A DNA stretch of 61,167 nucleotides from Myxococcota bacterium. GTDB taxonomy: Bacteria > Myxococcota_A > UBA796 > JAJRTE01. The position numbers and the translations under genes were made by a program. Location of the stretch: positions 1-61,167 of the forward strand of contig JAJRTE010000181.1 of NCBI GenBank assembly GCA_024278455.1, in the 5' to 3' direction. This document shows, piece by piece, positions 37,056-46,901 of the stretch (position 1 is the stretch's first letter; each line of letters starts with the position of its first letter). Under the pieces are notes generated by a model. The model was given only the letters and a program-made list of their open reading frames with translations, was not told the origin of the DNA and did no database searches.

Positions 37056-38551
37056 AGGAGGTCCATGTAGTGCTTCAGCATGTCCCCCACCAGGCCCCTG
37101 AGGGGTAGTGTCGCGGCCATTCCGTAGATCGGAGCCATTCCCTCGTGCACACCGGGTCTCTCGCGAGCATCCTCGACGGCAGCCTTCAAGTCCTGCGCAA
37201 ACCGATCGGCGACACCAGGCTGGGTGTGGCGCAACGTGATACAGACATGGACGCACGATGGCTTGTGGAGCCCGTTGAGGTTCCAGCCTCTTTCGGTCAT
37301 GTTCTGCATGACCTGGTAGATGTCCAGGGACCGCGACGTGAAGGCGATGACCCATAGAGGATTGCCTATCACCTCGAGTTCCGGAATGGCGGTGATGGCA
37401 TCCCGGAACCGCGAGGCGGTCTCCAGGATTCTCCTGGTCGCCTCGAGGTATCCCTTTTCGCCCATGCTCACCATGGTCGCCCACGCCGCCGCACTGAGCG
37501 CTCCCGGCCGGCTACCGGCGAACGTCGGTGAGAAATAGATGCCTCCCGGCCAGTCCGTCGTGGTGAAGTACTGGTAGTGCCGCAGCTCCTTTCCTCGATA
37601 GAGCACGACGGAGGTCCCCTTGGCCGCGTAGCCGAACTTGTGCGTGTCCACCGACATCGACGTGACACCGGGCAGCCTGAAGTCGAAGGGGGGCACGTCA
37701 TACCCCAGCTTTTCCGCCCAGGGCAGCACGAACCCGCCGAGACAGGCGTCGGTGTGGAACCCGATGCCGCGTCTCGCCGCCAGGGCCGACATCTCCGCAA
37801 TGGGATCGATGGCCCCGTGCGGAAACGAAGGCGCGGAGCCGACAACGACGACCGTCTTGCGCGTGATGGCCTCCTTCACCCCGCCCACCAGCGCCCGGCC
37901 ATCCCTCCCGACCGGAACGGTCACCTTCTTGATACGGAAATACTGGCAGGCCTTGTCGAAGGCAGCATGAGCGGTCACGGGCGCCACCATCTCCGGACGC
38001 CTGACACCTCGAGTCTCCCTCGCACGGTCGCGGTAGCTCTTCATGGCCAGCAGGATGCTCTCCGTTCCCCCGGAGGTCACCGTACCGCAGATCTCGTCCC
38101 CCGTGGCTCCTGCACCCAGCATCCGGGCGGTCATGGCAACCACTTCGGCGTCGTATCGAGAGGTACTGGGCCACAGGTCCGAGTGCAGGGGGTTGGACTG
38201 CGAGTTGATGGCGTAGACCTTGTTCAGGAACTCGACGTGACGGTCGTCGCCATGGTACACCGCTCCCGAGACATACCCGCTGCGCCACCGGGCGGCCTCC
38301 CGTTCCCGAATGGCTTCCATCTCCTCGAGGATCTCTTCATGGCTGCGGCCCTCGGCAGGCAATCGGTCCAGGGAACCGTAGACCTTCCGGTACGGCTTCA
38401 CCTCGTCCTCGATATCCCGGAGCAGCTTGTCGTATTCGGACTCGATGAGGCGCCGCAACGCGGGCACCTTCTTGACCTGCCGCTCCAGCACGCTGAGCAA
38501 CCGGGGATCGAGGCCTGAGAGATACTTGATCGAAAACGCGATCGGGTCCAT
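37043..38551 (-). CDS. PLP-dependent sphingosine-1-phosphate-lyase-like enzyme (group II decarboxylase fold)
   Basis: 502 aa. Key segments: [94 protein letters not shown] and the PLP-lysine motif [20 protein letters not shown], then [21 protein letters not shown]. These match S1P lyases and related aldehyde lyases closely; these cleave phosphorylated long-chain bases or related amino-alcohol phosphates. It lacks the N-terminal membrane anchor of the eukaryotic enzyme. It lies 19 nt after an FGGY kinase gene on the same strand, so the pair is an operon: the kinase could make the phosphorylated substrate. Confidence 0.85.
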   Translation of the reverse strand: MDPIAFSIKYLSGLDPRLLSVLERQVKKVPALRRLIESEYDKLLRDIEDEVKPYRKVYGSLDRLPAEGRSHEEILEEMEAIREREAARWRSGYVSGAVYHGDDRHVEFLNKVYAINSQSNPLHSDLWPSTSRYDAEVVAMTARMLGAGATGDEICGTVTSGGTESILLAMKSYRDRARETRGVRRPEMVAPVTAHAAFDKACQYFRIKKVTVPVGRDGRALVGGVKEAITRKTVVVVGSAPSFPHGAIDPIAEMSALAARRGIGFHTDACLGGFVLPWAEKLGYDVPPFDFRLPGVTSMSVDTHKFGYAAKGTSVVLYRGKELRHYQYFTTTDWPGGIYFSPTFAGSRPGALSAAAWATMVSMGEKGYLEATRRILETASRFRDAITAIPELEVIGNPLWVIAFTSRSLDIYQVMQNMTERGWNLNGLHKPSCVHVCITLRHTQPGVADRFAQDLKAAVEDARERPGVHEGMAPIYGMAATLPLRGLVGDMLKHYMDLLYKV

Positions 38552-38570
38552 CGTGATCCTCCCTCGAGGT

Positions 38571-40154
38571 TCATCCTCTGCGATTCAACCGCGCAAAGAT
38601 GCGCTTGTTGGCTCGATATAACCGCCTGAACTCTTTGTACAACTCGTCGTAGGTTCCGCGATTGCCGGGGTTGGGCTCGAACGTCTGTCGAATGGCCACC
38701 CGGTTCGGAATATCGGAGAATTCGAGGTAGCCCAGGGCGGCGGCCGCCAGGAAAGCAGCACCGCGGACGTTGGCCATGATCGGATCGCGCACCTGCCGAA
38801 TCTTCCTGTCGAGGATGTCGGCGAGTATCTGGCACCACACATCCGACTTCGCTCCGCCACCGATCATGTTCAGGGCGTCGAAGCGCGTTCCAATGAAATG
38901 CTCAACAGCCTCGCAGAGCCATCTCAGGTTGTATCCCACGCCCTCGAGCACGGATCGCACGACGTGCGCCCGGGTGGTCTCCAACGAGAGGTTGAAGAAC
39001 CCTCCTCGCAAGCGGCTGTCCTCGACAGGGGTTCGTTCGCCATAGAGCCAGGGCAGGAAGATGAGCTTGCCCGAGCCCGGAGGCACCCGCCCTGCCATCT
39101 CGTCGAATCTTCGGAACACATCCCGCGGTGCTTTCGTCTCGAGTTCGTCGTTGGGGAAAAAGAGGCTGTCCCGGAGGAAGTTGAGGCACCCCCCCGATGT
39201 CTCCTGCTCATCGGCGACGAAGTATCGTCCGGGAATCGCCGATGGCAGGCTGGCGATGCTCCGGATGACGTCCACCTTCTTGAATGGCACGTGGCACGTG
39301 ATCCAGGATGAGGTACCGACGTAGAGGTGGCCTTCGTAGTCCCTGACCGCTCCCGATCCCACGGCGGCGGCATGCAAATCCGGAGCGCCCATCACCACCT
39401 GGGTGCTGCCGGTGAGCCCGAGGTCGCCGGCGGCTTCCGGAGTAAGAGTTCCCAGCACGGCGTCCACCGGCAAGAGGTCGGGCAGCTTGTCCCGGTCCAG
39501 GGTGCTCATGGCCAGAAGGCGGTCATCATAGTGCACGTTGCCTACATCGCGGTTGTCCGTGACCCATGCGAGCGAAATGGAATGATACGAAGCGGCGGCC
39601 TTGCCGGTCATCCGCATGTTGAGATAGTCCAGCGGTTCCAGGAACTTGTAGGTGGCCTCGTACACCTCTGGGCATTCATGCTTGATGAACAGCATGTGCG
39701 CGATGGGGTCCTTGCCAGAAGGACCGGGAAGCCCCCCGGTGACCCTCAGCCAGTAGATCAGCTTCCTCAAGGCAAACCCTTCGATCTTGAAGGCACCATC
39801 GCCAATCCGCTTCAGGTAGGGAGCACCTCGAGAGTCCATCCAGATGACGGCGTTCATCAAGGGCTTGCCTGACCTGTCCACAGCCACCGTGCCGGACCAT
39901 TGCGTCGAGCACCCCATGGCGACTACGTCAGAGGGATCCACGCCGCTCACGGACACCACTTCCCTGGTGCCTCGAGCAATCGCCTGCCACCAATCGTCCG
40001 GTCTCTGTTCCGCCCCCCCGCCAGGCAACAAGACGACGGGCGTCGGGGCGAACGATGACGCCAACATCTCACCTTCCACATCGAACAGGGCAACCTTCGG
40101 ACCGGACGTGCCCAGGTCCACGCCAACGATGAACTTCCGAGTCCCGCCAGGCAT
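38571..40154 (-). CDS. FGGY-family carbohydrate kinase (xylulokinase-like)
   Basis: 527 aa; ATCGAGGAGGACGAAC precedes the ATG. Phosphorylates a sugar or polyol with ATP. N-terminal phosphate motif [40 protein letters not shown], the family signature in [20 protein letters not shown] and the C-terminal ATP-site stretch [20 protein letters not shown]. Close to xylulokinases by layout, but substrate residues cannot be read with certainty, and other FGGY kinases (erythritol, glycerol, ribulose) are possible. Forms a tight operon with the PLP lyase-like gene; a promoter candidate lies at 40359-40387. Confidence 0.85.
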   Translation of the reverse strand: MPGGTRKFIVGVDLGTSGPKVALFDVEGEMLASSFAPTPVVLLPGGGAEQRPDDWWQAIARGTREVVSVSGVDPSDVVAMGCSTQWSGTVAVDRSGKPLMNAVIWMDSRGAPYLKRIGDGAFKIEGFALRKLIYWLRVTGGLPGPSGKDPIAHMLFIKHECPEVYEATYKFLEPLDYLNMRMTGKAAASYHSISLAWVTDNRDVGNVHYDDRLLAMSTLDRDKLPDLLPVDAVLGTLTPEAAGDLGLTGSTQVVMGAPDLHAAAVGSGAVRDYEGHLYVGTSSWITCHVPFKKVDVIRSIASLPSAIPGRYFVADEQETSGGCLNFLRDSLFFPNDELETKAPRDVFRRFDEMAGRVPPGSGKLIFLPWLYGERTPVEDSRLRGGFFNLSLETTRAHVVRSVLEGVGYNLRWLCEAVEHFIGTRFDALNMIGGGAKSDVWCQILADILDRKIRQVRDPIMANVRGAAFLAAAALGYLEFSDIPNRVAIRQTFEPNPGNRGTYDELYKEFRRLYRANKRIFARLNRRG

Positions 40155-40358
40155 GTTCGTCCTCCTCGATGAGGTCGGCGCCGGGATCGGTGCGACGGAC
40201 TTTGGCGCCTTTGTCGCGACCGGGGACCATCGCCAGCGTGATACCCTGGTCCGCCGGCCCGCCAACAGCAGTCGAGCAGTTGAGGCCAACCCCGCCTTCC
40301 GCGCCGCACACCTCGAGGGCGCGCAGAGCAACGACGCGCTGGCCAGCAGACTCATCCG

Positions 40359-40387
40359 AACCTAGCATCATGCAGCGTCCAGGGCAA
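40359..40387 (-). promoter_or_regulatory. Promoter candidate for the FGGY kinase-PLP lyase operon
   Basis: On the minus strand TTGCCC, a 17-nt spacer and TAGGTT, about 205 nt before the FGGY ATG. Moderate match only. Confidence 0.35.
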
Positions 40388-40418
40388 GCTGGAACAGGCA
40401 GAGCACAGGAGGGACGGT

Positions 40419-40826
40419 TCAGCCCGCGTGCTGGCGCACAGACTCGAGAAAGGCTTCGCGATCGATGGGCTTCGAGAAGAAGCCCTCGGGGGGCGGTACC
40501 TGCCGGCGGGTTTCCAGGAAGTTCTTGAACGGCCTCGGATCTCCCCCGTAGCCCGTGACCGCGGTCACCACGAGCACCGGCACGCCAGCAAGCTCCGGAT
40601 CCTCCTTGAGCCTCCGGTAGAACCGAATCCCCGATTCCTCCGGCATCGTGATATCCAGGGACACCAGGTCAGGTCTCCTCTCCTTCGCTTTCTCCCACGC
40701 CACCTTGCCGTTCGGCGCGGACACCGTATCGTACCCGTTGTCCTGAAGGAGCGTCTCCAGGTACATCGTCACATGCGGTTCATCCTCGACGATGAGGATG
40801 AGCTTCCTGCCGGCATTCGCCGTCAT
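40419..40826 (-). CDS. Stand-alone receiver-domain response regulator
   Basis: 135 aa, one REC domain only. AAAAGGAGAGAAGAGC precedes the ATG. Acidic pocket IVEDEP (14-16), phospho-acceptor Asp58 (LVSLDITMPE), switch Thr (VVTAV) and Lys in FFSKPID. The loop between beta4 and alpha4 is enlarged (TAVTGYGGDPRPFKNFLETR). No output domain, so it must work through protein contacts, like CheY or Spo0F. A second, related receiver gene lies 161 nt upstream on the same strand. Confidence 0.9.
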   Translation of the reverse strand: MTANAGRKLILIVEDEPHVTMYLETLLQDNGYDTVSAPNGKVAWEKAKERRPDLVSLDITMPEESGIRFYRRLKEDPELAGVPVLVVTAVTGYGGDPRPFKNFLETRRQVPPPEGFFSKPIDREAFLESVRQHAG

Positions 40827-40987
40827 GCTCTTCTCTCCTTTTCAGTTGCAAACGTCCATGCTGCACCGGTGGTGGAAACGGGGAATCGCCCGTCCCCAGG
40901 ACAGGTCCGCCCTCGATGCCAAACCCCCGGAGCGCAGGGAGGCAGCAGAATCCCCAACGCCAGCGAGAGCTGCCCCTGTGCCCCACT

Positions 40988-41524
40988 TCACGTACCATCG
41001 TCCTGCACTTCTCGAGACAACACCTCGAGGGCTTTTCTCAAGGCTTCCGGCGACGCATCCGCCATCTTGCTCGTCAACGCCGCACGCAACTCGTCGAGTG
41101 ACGGCTCGCCCCCGGAATCATCGATGCCAAGCGCCTGCTGGACCACAGCCACGTACTTCGACGCCGCCACGGGCTTCTCCAGGTAGCCGTCCGGAGAGGC
41201 CAGGTACCCCGCATCCTCCAGTTCCGCCAACATGCGCGCGCCAAGTGCATCGCGGGCGTGTGCAGTGACGATCACCACCGGGATCTGGGACAGGGATGCG
41301 TCCCGCTTCATCTCGAGGAGCAGGTGGTGACCCGTTTTCCTGGGCATCGCAAGGTCTACGGACACGAAGTCCGGACTGTGCGCCCGTACCAATTCGAGCC
41401 CTTCCTGTCCGTCCGAGGCCGTCAGAACGCAAAACCCTGCATCCTGGAGTACCGTGCCCAGGTAGTGCCGCACGTGGGGCTCGTCGTCCACGACCAGCAC
41501 CGTCCTCTTCTTCGTCCGTGTCAT
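40988..41524 (-). CDS. Receiver-domain response regulator with a short helical tail
   Basis: 178 aa from the ATG at 41524, preceded by GCGAGGTGTTCG. REC domain with VVDDEP, phospho-acceptor Asp57 (FVSVDLAMPRKTGHH), Thr (IVTAH) and Lys (YLEKPVAASKYV). The last 40 residues (GGEPSLDELRAALTSKMADA, SPEALRKALEVLSREVQDDG) are helical and may be a docking tail; no DNA-binding output. Its predicted promoter is of the sigma-54 type at 41713-41729, with a palindrome cluster 135-170 nt further up, so it is the likely target of the adjacent sigma-54 activator. Confidence 0.9.
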   Translation of the reverse strand: MTRTKKRTVLVVDDEPHVRHYLGTVLQDAGFCVLTASDGQEGLELVRAHSPDFVSVDLAMPRKTGHHLLLEMKRDASLSQIPVVIVTAHARDALGARMLAELEDAGYLASPDGYLEKPVAASKYVAVVQQALGIDDSGGEPSLDELRAALTSKMADASPEALRKALEVLSREVQDDGT

Positions 41525-41712
41525 CGAACACCTCGCGTACACGCTGAAGAGCCGGACGGATACTCGGCCAGCTTCACCCGGCGTCGGTTGCCACCTCGGT
41601 CCTCGAACGAAGTGCGTGCACCCTCGCCCCTCCATTGCGCTCCGTCCGACGGGCTGGACGCCGCGCACCCCGGCCGTACGGACCCACCAGTTCGGTCCAC
41701 GCAGCCCGGTCT

Positions 41713-41729
41713 TGCAACCTGCCGGCCAA
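41713..41729 (-). promoter_or_regulatory. Sigma-54 (-24/-12) promoter of the receiver gene
   Basis: Minus strand TTGGCCGGCAGGTTGCA: GG, exactly 10 nt, GC, with TTGGC and TTGCA boxes as in the RpoN consensus. It points at the 41524 receiver gene. Confidence 0.7.
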
Positions 41730-41863
41730 CCGCGGATCCGTGGTCTCGGCCCTCCGACCATCGCCGCCGCCACCGAAAAAGCGCGGTGCGGGCGCAAACA
41801 GGGCCCAAGACAGGTCGCGTCACGAATGCAACGGGTTCACTGTGTTGACAAGGATGAAACAAT

Positions 41864-41883
41864 GTTGCTGCAACGTTGTTGCA
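41864..41883. promoter_or_regulatory. Overlapping palindromes, probable activator-binding (enhancer) site
   Basis: GTTGC-T-GCAAC (41864-41874) overlaps TGCAAC-GTT-GTTGCA (41869-41883), both perfect; a lone TGCAAC half-site is at 41827-41832. They lie 135-170 nt upstream of the -24 box of the receiver promoter, the usual place for NtrC-type upstream activating sites. Confidence 0.55.
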
Positions 41884-41904
41884 GGCGTGAAACGCCGCAA
41901 CGAC
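41875..41904. terminator. Strong hairpin just after the sigma-54 activator gene
   Basis: GTTGTTGC-A-GGCG, loop TGAAA, CGCC-GCAACGAC: 12 bp with one G-T pair and a bulged A. It starts 22 nt beyond the activator stop (minus strand). No T-run, and it partly overlaps the palindromes above, so it may be regulatory rather than a terminator. Confidence 0.45.
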
Positions 41905-41925
41905 ACGCGTGTCGGGGGCGAGCGA

Positions 41926-43278
41926 TCATCTGAACTCGTGGTGGGATATCCCGTAGCGCTTCATCTTGCGCCACAGGGTCGTGCGGCTGATACCCAACTC
42001 CCTGGCAGCTCTCCCCACCCTTCCCTCCGTCCGATCCAGCACGGAGCGAATCATGTCCGCTTCGGCCCACCGGAGCTTGCTGCCATCCGGCTGATCTCTC
42101 CCGTTGCCGAGCTTCCTGGCGAATGCCTGAAGTTCCTCGGGCAGATGCACCATTTCGATAATCCGGCCATGGCACAGGACGAAGGCGTACTCGATCACGT
42201 TCTCGAGTTCACGCACGTTGCCCGGATAGTCGTAGCGCATCAACGTCTCCATGACGGCAGGGGAAACGCCGGTGATGTTCTTGCCGCGCTTGGCGTTGAA
42301 CCGGCGAATGAAATGTTCCACCAGGTATGGAACATCCTCCCGGCGATCCTTGAGGCTGGGAATCGACAGCCTCACCACGGCCAGCCGGAAGTAGAGATCA
42401 TCCCGGAACTCCCCTTTGCTCACCAGTTCCGCGAGGCGCTGATTCGTCGCCGCTACAATGCGAACATCGGCACGAATCGTCTTCACAGCGCCTAGCGGCT
42501 CGTACTCGCGCTCCTGGAGCACACGCAGCAACTTCACCTGGGTGGGCGGAGGCAACTCCGAGACTTCATCCAGAAAAAGTGTGCCGCCTTCGGCAAGCGC
42601 CAGGCGACCAGGCTTGGCACGCTTGGCATCGGTGAACGCCCCCTGTGCGTATCCGAACAATTCGGACTCGAACAGGCTGACCGGAAGCGAGCCGCAGTTG
42701 ACCACCACGTAGGGAGCGTTGCGCCGGGGGCTCAGGTTGTGCACCGCTCGAGCCAGCAGTTCCTTTCCAGACCCGCTCGGTCCTTCCAGCAACACCGTCG
42801 CGTCGCTCTCGGCGACATCCGGAAGAATGGCGAACACCTTCCTGAATGCCTCGCTCCTGCCAACGATATCCTCGAAGGTATACTTGTTGTTGATCTCGCG
42901 CCGCAGTGTCTCGATGGCCGACAGATCCCGGAACGTCTCGACGGCACCCAGCACCTCCCCGTCCGCCCCGCGCAGCACTGAAGTGCTCAGGCTGATCGGC
43001 ACAGCGCGGCCGCGACTGTTGAGAATGCGGGCTGGCAAGTCGATCAGTTCCTGCTCCGTCTCCATGGTCCGCCTCAACGCGCAGCCACGCTCGCAAATGT
43101 CGGCGTGGAAGACATCGGAGCAGGTCTTCCCGAGCGCGAGGCTCGCGGGAACACCGGTGATGCGCTCCGCGGCCCGGTTGAACGACGTGATTCTCCAGTC
43201 CTTGTCCACCGTGAACACCCCGTCGGCGATACAGCTCAAGATGGTCTGAAGGAACTTCTTATCGAGTTCTTCTTCCAT
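41926..43278 (-). CDS. PAS-domain sigma-54-dependent transcriptional activator (NtrC family)
   Basis: 450 aa. PAS sensor (about 5-125) with the Cys-bearing loop DVFHADICERGCALRRT, which could bind a metal or sense redox. AAA+ domain (about 140-375): Walker A GPSGSGKELLA, L1 loop GAFTDAKRAKPG (Asp replaces the second Gly of GAFTGA), Walker B GGTLFLDEVSEL, sensor I (AATNQ) and arginine fingers (FRDDLYFRL). C-terminal Fis-type helix-turn-helix (about 412-445: VGRAARELGISRTTLWRKM). No receiver domain, so activity is set by the PAS ligand or partner proteins. A -24/-12 promoter upstream suggests autoregulation or a cascade. Confidence 0.93.
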   Translation of the reverse strand: MEEELDKKFLQTILSCIADGVFTVDKDWRITSFNRAAERITGVPASLALGKTCSDVFHADICERGCALRRTMETEQELIDLPARILNSRGRAVPISLSTSVLRGADGEVLGAVETFRDLSAIETLRREINNKYTFEDIVGRSEAFRKVFAILPDVAESDATVLLEGPSGSGKELLARAVHNLSPRRNAPYVVVNCGSLPVSLFESELFGYAQGAFTDAKRAKPGRLALAEGGTLFLDEVSELPPPTQVKLLRVLQEREYEPLGAVKTIRADVRIVAATNQRLAELVSKGEFRDDLYFRLAVVRLSIPSLKDRREDVPYLVEHFIRRFNAKRGKNITGVSPAVMETLMRYDYPGNVRELENVIEYAFVLCHGRIIEMVHLPEELQAFARKLGNGRDQPDGSKLRWAEADMIRSVLDRTEGRVGRAARELGISRTTLWRKMKRYGISHHEFR

Positions 43279-43403
43279 TGGTTCTCCACGCAGATCTCAA
43301 CGACCCAGCCGCGACGACCAGCCGCTCGTTGGACAAGCAGCCCGCCACCCCGCAGGCGGGAATGCCTCGAGCCGGGCGTTCTCTCCCCCGACACCGGCCA
43401 CTA

Positions 43404-43420
43404 TGCAACAAGCGGGCCAA
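43404..43420 (-). promoter_or_regulatory. Sigma-54 (-24/-12) promoter of the activator gene
   Basis: Minus strand TTGGCCCGCTTGTTGCA: GG, 10 nt, GC with consensus TTGGC and TTGCA boxes. It lies about 125 nt before the ATG at 43278. Confidence 0.7.
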
Positions 43421-43538
43421 CCTTGCCAGGCCCAGACCATGCTAGTGTGCCTCTTCGACGACGCAGGAACCACAGCAGATTGGAAGCGCGGTGGCGTGGC
43501 GTGAAGGGAGCAACGGTCTCGAGGCCGGGTTCATGCGT

Positions 43539-45770
43539 TCAGGGTTTTTTCCTCGCTGCCGGGGTGGAGCCACTGGCAGGGGGTGACAGCTCCCACGAGG
43601 CGGCAGCCGACACGATTCCTCCTGCAACGTCCAGCCTGGCAGCCTCCTCGATCAACTGCCGATGGTCTTTTGCTGCCGTGCCGAGGCGACGGGCGTGCAC
43701 GAGCTTGAGTGCAGCCTGCAGTTCGAGGTCCAGTTCGGCCACCTCCGGCTGAACGACGCCTTCCTGCAAGGCAGCCACGACGGGATCCTGCCACGGTGCC
43801 CAGAGATGGAGTAGGTCGATCAAGGATTTCGCGTCGTCTGTGTCTCCTCGGCGGTTGAACTCCCCGGCCAAGAGAATGAGCCTGACGTTGTCCAGCCGTT
43901 CCAGGGCTTCGAGGCTCATGTCGCGCACGAGGGCCAGCGCGGCAGAAACGTCGTCATCCATGGTTCCGACGAGCCGCACGAGGTTCCGCTCGTCATCGCT
44001 TGTCAACCCGGCGAGCACCGTTTCCTCGGGCACGACGCCGCTGGTGATCGAGCGGAAGAAGGCTCGAGCGAACTGCGGGTCTTGGGTGTAGAGCGGCGTC
44101 CGTTCAAGGTAGTGGTCCACCGGGTGAGGTCGCAGGGACACGGACACCTTTTCGGCGAGACGGGCGTAGAACACGGCGAACGCGAAGTCGGCCGGGAACC
44201 CCTCGAGGTCTCCGGCCCGGGCGACGGTGCGCACAGCGTCCGCGGCGCGGCCAAGCGCCAGCTGCGACAGCCCATACTCCCGGTAGCAGGACCGGATGGC
44301 TCGAGCATCCTGCTCCACGAGTGTCGCATAGTGGGCTGCTGCGGCTTCGAACCGGCGCTGGAGGTGGAGTGCCCGTGCGAGGTTCAAACGGAGGAAGTAC
44401 TCGCTCGAATACAGATTGACGGCGGGCTCGAGCAGCGCGACCGCCTTGTCCGGGGTTGACACCTGTGCGGTCAGCAGCGCACCGATGGCTGTCTTGGGTT
44501 CGATCACCTGGAGCGTCTGGTAGGCGTCGATGGCGCCCTCTCGGCCCGCGGCTCGTATCATCGTCCACATCAGCAGTCGCTGGGCATTGATGGATTCCCA
44601 GTGGCCGGAGTAGAAGGTCCTCGCTGCCTGGATGGCTGCCTTGGGTTCCATGCCGAACAGCGCGTCTACCCCGGCGCGGTAAGCGGCCTCGTTCTTCGGG
44701 TCGGCCACGAGGGTGCGCGTGATGACGGTCCACCTTTCGTTCGGGTCCTCGAGCCGCGCGACGGTGGTGCGCCACCCACCGGGGAACACCTGGACGAACC
44801 TTCTGGACACGCTTTCCTTCCAGAACGGCACGCGAACCTGCCTGGGTGCCGGGGTGAGCACGCCGTTGACATCCTCGAGCCGCACGGTCCTCTCGAGCGC
44901 CATGAGTGTCTCGTCGGATTGAGTCACACCTCCGGAAGTGTACGCAATCGTCTCGGAGTACAAGGGTGCGACTCCCAGGATGTTGTAGGTGAATACGCCC
45001 TCCCCGGACTGGTTCTCGATGTTCTCCTCTTCCATGATCTCACCGTTGGGAAAACGGGATACGAGGTGCCAGTATCCCTTTCCGATGGGGTGAGAGACCT
45101 GCCCCAGGGCGGGCACTTCGATCTTCTCCTCGCCGATGGTGACCGAGACCGGAAACTCGAGCCCGTTGATGACGTGCACAGCGCTCGGGAGCGATTGGAA
45201 AGCCACCATGTCCGGCCGGGCGAAGAACAGGCCGGCCAGAGCCAGGAGGACGAGCAGGCCGGCGGCCACCCGCTTCTTGACACGTCGCCCGGCCAACACG
45301 TGGGGCTCGAGCGGGACTCGCGACAGGGGTTTGAACCGGCCCTTGTCGTCCAGAGTGGCCCTGTAGGCGCCCAGGTCCATCAGGGGCAGACCCAGGACGG
45401 TCAGCCTGCGCGTGGCCAGGAAGGTCTTGTCGGCAGGATCGTAGTCGCAGGGCGCGTGCAAGTGGGTCCCGGTTCCCAGCAGTCGAAAGTTCCTCGGCGG
45501 TGCGAAGGTCTCGCCGGCGTCGAGGAGCCGCCGGTGGGTCAGAATGAAATCGATGGCCTCCTTCTGCCTGGCGTCGGCCTCCTTGCGGCGCCTGACCAGT
45601 TCGATGGCCGCCCCGTCGGCGTCGCCGTGCTCCATGAGGATGACGATGTCCAGGTCGGTCAACAGGGTTTCGACCTGCCCCCGGAGGCGAGCCACCGCGG
45701 GGTCTCGAGCGCTTCGGTTGAAACAGGTCTTCCAGGCGGGGACCTTTGCTTGACCAGGCTGTGTCGGCAT
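43539..45770 (-). CDS. Single-pass membrane protein with large TPR-like extracytoplasmic or cytoplasmic half
   Basis: 743 aa; CCTGGAGAGAAACATC precedes the ATG. Residues 1-165 are soluble and charged (RRRKEADARQKEAIDFILTH), with a His/Cys cluster TGTHLHAPCDYD. One membrane helix at about 166-186 (VAAGLLVLLALAGLFFA) is followed by a beta-rich section (VHVINGLEFPVSVTIGEEKI, VSHPIGKGYWHLVSRF) and from about 390 to 700 by TPR-like helical pairs (LRLNLARALHLQRRFEAAAA, REYGLSQLALGRAADAVRTV). No family recognised; the layout fits a membrane scaffold. Promoter candidate at 45847-45875. Confidence 0.75.
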   Translation of the reverse strand: MPTQPGQAKVPAWKTCFNRSARDPAVARLRGQVETLLTDLDIVILMEHGDADGAAIELVRRRKEADARQKEAIDFILTHRRLLDAGETFAPPRNFRLLGTGTHLHAPCDYDPADKTFLATRRLTVLGLPLMDLGAYRATLDDKGRFKPLSRVPLEPHVLAGRRVKKRVAAGLLVLLALAGLFFARPDMVAFQSLPSAVHVINGLEFPVSVTIGEEKIEVPALGQVSHPIGKGYWHLVSRFPNGEIMEEENIENQSGEGVFTYNILGVAPLYSETIAYTSGGVTQSDETLMALERTVRLEDVNGVLTPAPRQVRVPFWKESVSRRFVQVFPGGWRTTVARLEDPNERWTVITRTLVADPKNEAAYRAGVDALFGMEPKAAIQAARTFYSGHWESINAQRLLMWTMIRAAGREGAIDAYQTLQVIEPKTAIGALLTAQVSTPDKAVALLEPAVNLYSSEYFLRLNLARALHLQRRFEAAAAHYATLVEQDARAIRSCYREYGLSQLALGRAADAVRTVARAGDLEGFPADFAFAVFYARLAEKVSVSLRPHPVDHYLERTPLYTQDPQFARAFFRSITSGVVPEETVLAGLTSDDERNLVRLVGTMDDDVSAALALVRDMSLEALERLDNVRLILLAGEFNRRGDTDDAKSLIDLLHLWAPWQDPVVAALQEGVVQPEVAELDLELQAALKLVHARRLGTAAKDHRQLIEEAARLDVAGGIVSAAASWELSPPASGSTPAARKKP

Positions 45771-45846
45771 GATGTTTCTCTCCAGGGACGTTGGCTGTCC
45801 AGGCAGATTGGCTCTTCCCGGGTCGATCGCAGTTTGAAATAGTGTG

Positions 45847-45875
45847 ATTCTACTGATGTCGCAAGTGACACGCAA
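45847..45875 (-). promoter_or_regulatory. Sigma-70-type promoter for the membrane TPR gene
   Basis: Minus strand TTGCGT, a 17-nt spacer and TAGAAT, about 80 nt before the ATG at 45770, in an AT-rich patch. Confidence 0.55.
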
Positions 45876-46210
45876 GGACGAATGACCCGGGCGGCGTGCC
45901 TGGTCGTCACGCTGGGGCACAGGCCAGCGCCTCCCCCCTGGAACACTTCCCTCGCTGTGCGCCGGCGATCACAATGGACCGGCCCTGTGCAGGCTCCAGG
46001 GAGTCGATCAACCTCGAGTCCCTACCACGCTTCAGTCGGGAGACGACGTGTCGTCTGTACCAGGTTGAAGAAGGCCACCAGCACGGCGCGAAGCGGTCAT
46101 GGCATCCGCGCGTTCGCTTCAGCCCGGGCCCGTCTCTCAAGCAGTGCAGCCGGAGCCATTTGCGGCATCGCCAACCTGGTGGGCTACGTGGAGAATTGCA
46201 GGAGTTTTCA

Positions 46211-46225
46211 ATGGGGTTACCCCAT
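46211..46225. repeat. Perfect 6-3-6 palindrome in the 1.1-kb non-coding region
   Basis: ATGGGG-TTA-CCCCAT. No gene starts nearby on either strand; could be a leftover of a mobile sequence or a binding site. Little more can be said. Confidence 0.3.
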
Positions 46226-46901
46226 GGTCGTGGGTGGCAGCGTGCATGAAACGCTTGTGTCGATTCGCCCGGCCACTGAAGTCGCGGCCTGGGAGTTGCG
46301 AAATCGCCCAGCGGCGAGCGGAGGCCGTGTGCACAGGTGGGTTTTGCCATGGTAGCCTGCAACGTGATCCGCAAGGGAACCCGAAACCAGGTATGGCGCC
46401 ATCGTATTCCTGCAACCCGATGAGACATTCCACGGAAAAGTGCGCAACTCGAGACCAGCCCGCCCGGCACCCGAAGGCGGCTTCAGCGCAAATGGCTCAG
46501 CCGGAAACAGGCTGGACAGCGGACGAGTGATCTCGATACACTGGTCCTTGGCCATTGGCTGCTCCTCCAGTCTGTTCCAGACCTTGAGGACTAGCAGCCC
46601 TCGGGCAGGTTTCCATTGGAACCACTACCGGCACGCCGCTTGTGGGAACATCAACAGAGCATGTCAGATTCCTGATCATGCACAGCCTCCAGATGCCTTG
46701 GGCAGTGGAGCCATGTTGGTCGAGAAGCCGTGTGTATCAAGGCTGTTTTCCAGGATTCGTCGCACACGACAGCGGGGTGAGGCGCCCGGATGTCTGATTG
46801 AGATCGCCAAGGAACGCCTTGGCCAAGGAGATGTTGCGTGGGACCACGAGTGCGTTGGGCGCGCCAGGGGGTCCAGCGCCGTTGCCCCACAGGAAGACAG
46901 C

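Larger units (their letters stand above)
41525..41925. other. Control region between the sigma-54 activator and the receiver gene
   Basis: 401 nt with no gene. It holds a -24/-12 promoter (41713-41729), the palindrome cluster at 41864-41883 and the hairpin at 41875-41904. The leader from the predicted start near 41701 to the receiver ATG is about 175 nt. Confidence 0.6.
45771..46901. other. 1.1-kb region without a recognisable gene
   Basis: Besides the promoter at 45847-45875 it holds the palindrome ATGGGG-TTA-CCCCAT (46211-46225). Open frames on both strands are Arg/Cys/Pro-rich, lack ribosome sites and match nothing I know. It directly precedes the AT-richer nucleotidyltransferase gene, so it may be degraded sequence that came with it or a flank of an old insertion. 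A non-coding RNA cannot be excluded. Confidence 0.5.
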
